A stretch of DNA of 5,127 nt from Deltaproteobacteria bacterium (lineage in GTDB: Bacteria; Desulfobacterota; BSN033; UBA1163), in the NCBI GenBank assembly GCA_016875155.1, contig VGSD01000248.1, positions 1 through 5,127 of the forward strand, in the 5' to 3' direction. Numbering within the stretch: position 1 is the stretch's first letter; each line of letters begins with the position of its first letter. The notes beneath the pieces were generated by a model. The model was not told the DNA's origin. It did no database searches and saw only the letters and a list, made by a program, of their open reading frames with translations. Below, piece after piece: positions 4,179 to 5,127 of the stretch. The position numbers and the translations under genes were made by a program.

Positions 4179-5127
4179 TTATTTTATTTTTTTTCGCTTC
4201 AATAAACCGACAACTTCATCCAGAATAACCCGAGCGACTTCTTCTTTTGACATCATGGGCAAATCCTTCACTTCTCCGGAGGGGTAAAGGAATTTCACCT
4301 GGTTCGTTTCGGAGACAAACCCTGCGCCTGGTTTGGTCACATCATTGACCACAATCAGATCAAGATTCTTCTCTTTCAGTTTCTTTTTTGCATTGGTGAC
4401 AAGGTCTTCAGTTTCGGCGGCAAAACCAACCAGGATTCGCTTTCCTTTCTTCTTTCCTATCTCTCCAAGGATGTCTCTCGTTCTCTCCATCTCCAGGGAG
4501 ATGCTTGGAGTGGTCTTCTTCAGCTTTTTCTGGCTGACCTCCTTGGGCCGGTAATCCGAAACAGCAGCCGCTTTAATCACCACCGAACAGTCTTTTAAAT
4601 GGGTATCAACGGCTTTTCTCATCTCCTCTGCTGTCTTTACAGAGACCAGGCTGATATCGCTGCGCGGAAGGGGTATAGATGTTGGACCACTGACCAATAC
4701 CACCTCTGCCCCTCTCCGTTTCGCCACCCTGGCTAACGCATACCCCATCTTTCCGGAAGAATGGTTGGTGATGAATCGTACGGGATCAATCGATTCCTGC
4801 GTAGGACCGGCAGTCACAAGGATTCGCTCTCCCTTTAAATCTTTCGGAGAAAAAATATCTTCCATCACCTCCAGAACATCGCTCAGTTCAGCCAGCCTTC
4901 CCTTTCCATACCAGTGGCAGGCTAACTCCCCCTCCCCGGGTTCCATGAAATGGTAATTCCAACCCTTCAAGGTCTCGATATTCTTCTGGAGAGCCCTGCT
5001 CTCCCACATATTGACATTCATGGAAGGGGCAAAAAGGACCGGAGCTTTTGAGGCCATGACCATTGTTGAGAGGAAATCGTCTGCAATTCCATTGGCGATC
5101 TTTCCGATGATATTGGCGCTAGCTGGA
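4179..5127 (-). CDS. coaBC: Bifunctional phosphopantothenoylcysteine decarboxylase/phosphopantothenate-cysteine ligase (Dfp), N-terminus outside window
   Basis: CoaBC performs two steps of coenzyme A synthesis: CTP-dependent joining of cysteine to 4'-phosphopantothenate (CoaB) and FMN-dependent decarboxylation of the product (CoaC). The frame is open across the right edge, giving 315 visible residues; family proteins are about 400, so roughly 85-90 N-terminal residues, including the catalytic His of CoaC, are missing. Visible CoaC motifs in order are PASANIIGKIANGIADD, the PSMNVNMW substrate-binding motif, and ELAC with the conserved clamp cysteine. Visible CoaB motifs are TAGPTQE.IDPVRFITNHSSGKMG (with the catalytic-type Asn), AAAVSDYRP, the Lys-rich QKKLKK segment, VGFAAET and KNLDLIVVNDVT. 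The ATG at 5061-5063 is internal because conserved CoaC sequence continues upstream. The C-terminus is a Lys/Arg tail. It runs convergently to the rpoH/FmdB pair. Confidence 0.96.
   Translation of the reverse strand, partial: PASANIIGKIANGIADDFLSTMVMASKAPVLFAPSMNVNMWESRALQKNIETLKGWNYHFMEPGEGELACHWYGKGRLAELSDVLEVMEDIFSPKDLKGERILVTAGPTQESIDPVRFITNHSSGKMGYALARVAKRRGAEVVLVSGPTSIPLPRSDISLVSVKTAEEMRKAVDTHLKDCSVVIKAAAVSDYRPKEVSQKKLKKTTPSISLEMERTRDILGEIGKKKGKRILVGFAAETEDLVTNAKKKLKEKNLDLIVVNDVTKPGAGFVSETNQVKFLYPSGEVKDLPMMSKEEVARVILDEVVGLLKRKKIK

Noticed and set aside
4333..4956. Two plus-strand ORFs (4333-4554 and 4765-4956) opposite coaBC
   Set aside because: Both are antisense to conserved CoaB/CoaC motifs, with low-complexity Phe/Ser-rich translations and no ribosome-binding site of note.

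Overview
The window looks like chromosomal housekeeping DNA from a Gram-negative bacterium of the Deltaproteobacteria/Desulfobacterota type. The reasons are an RpoH-class sigma factor combined with a CIRCE operator, a DUF1844 protein, a ferredoxin-dependent 2-oxoacid oxidoreductase fragment (suggesting an anaerobe), an FmdB-type zinc ribbon protein next to coaBC, and dispersed palindromic elements of the 'AATCCCCCTTTG' and 'TTGGAATAT' kinds. The lineage is inferred from gene content, not from a phylogenetic marker.

Layout. Bases 1-248 hold the 3' end of a probable IorB-type indolepyruvate:ferredoxin oxidoreductase subunit. A gene-free stretch (249-666) follows. Its main content is a 173-bp element (338-510) closed by a 21-bp inverted repeat, with nested internal stems and a 37-codon ORF whose Shine-Dalgarno and ATG lie inside the repeat arm. 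A strong sigma-70-like promoter at 611-639 then precedes htrA/degP (667-2121), a two-PDZ Do-family serine protease. htrA converges on a DUF1844 gene (2239-2637, minus strand), and a 106-bp imperfect inverted repeat built of GGAAT-type units lies between them. A second gene-free stretch (2638-2993) carries a 115-bp palindromic repeat (2702-2816), an AT-rich tract, a near-consensus promoter (2916-2944) and a perfect CIRCE operator (2946-2972). rpoH follows (2994-3845), with a small FmdB-family gene 16 bp behind it (3862-4143). A hairpin at 4146-4170 separates this pair from the convergent coaBC gene (4179-5127, minus strand), whose N-terminal part lies beyond the window.

How the genes fit together. 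Envelope protein quality control (HtrA) and the heat-shock sigma factor (RpoH) lie in the same neighbourhood. The perfect CIRCE element just downstream of the rpoH -10 box predicts that rpoH is itself repressed by HrcA, placing the CIRCE/HrcA circuit above the RpoH circuit. The FmdB-like protein probably shares the rpoH transcript. CoaBC (coenzyme A synthesis) and the oxidoreductase are metabolic neighbours with no evident link to stress control. The least explained piece is the 338-510 element; it could be a structured RNA, an occluded small gene, a miniature mobile element or an invertible segment. No CRISPR array, transposase, tRNA or rRNA was seen.
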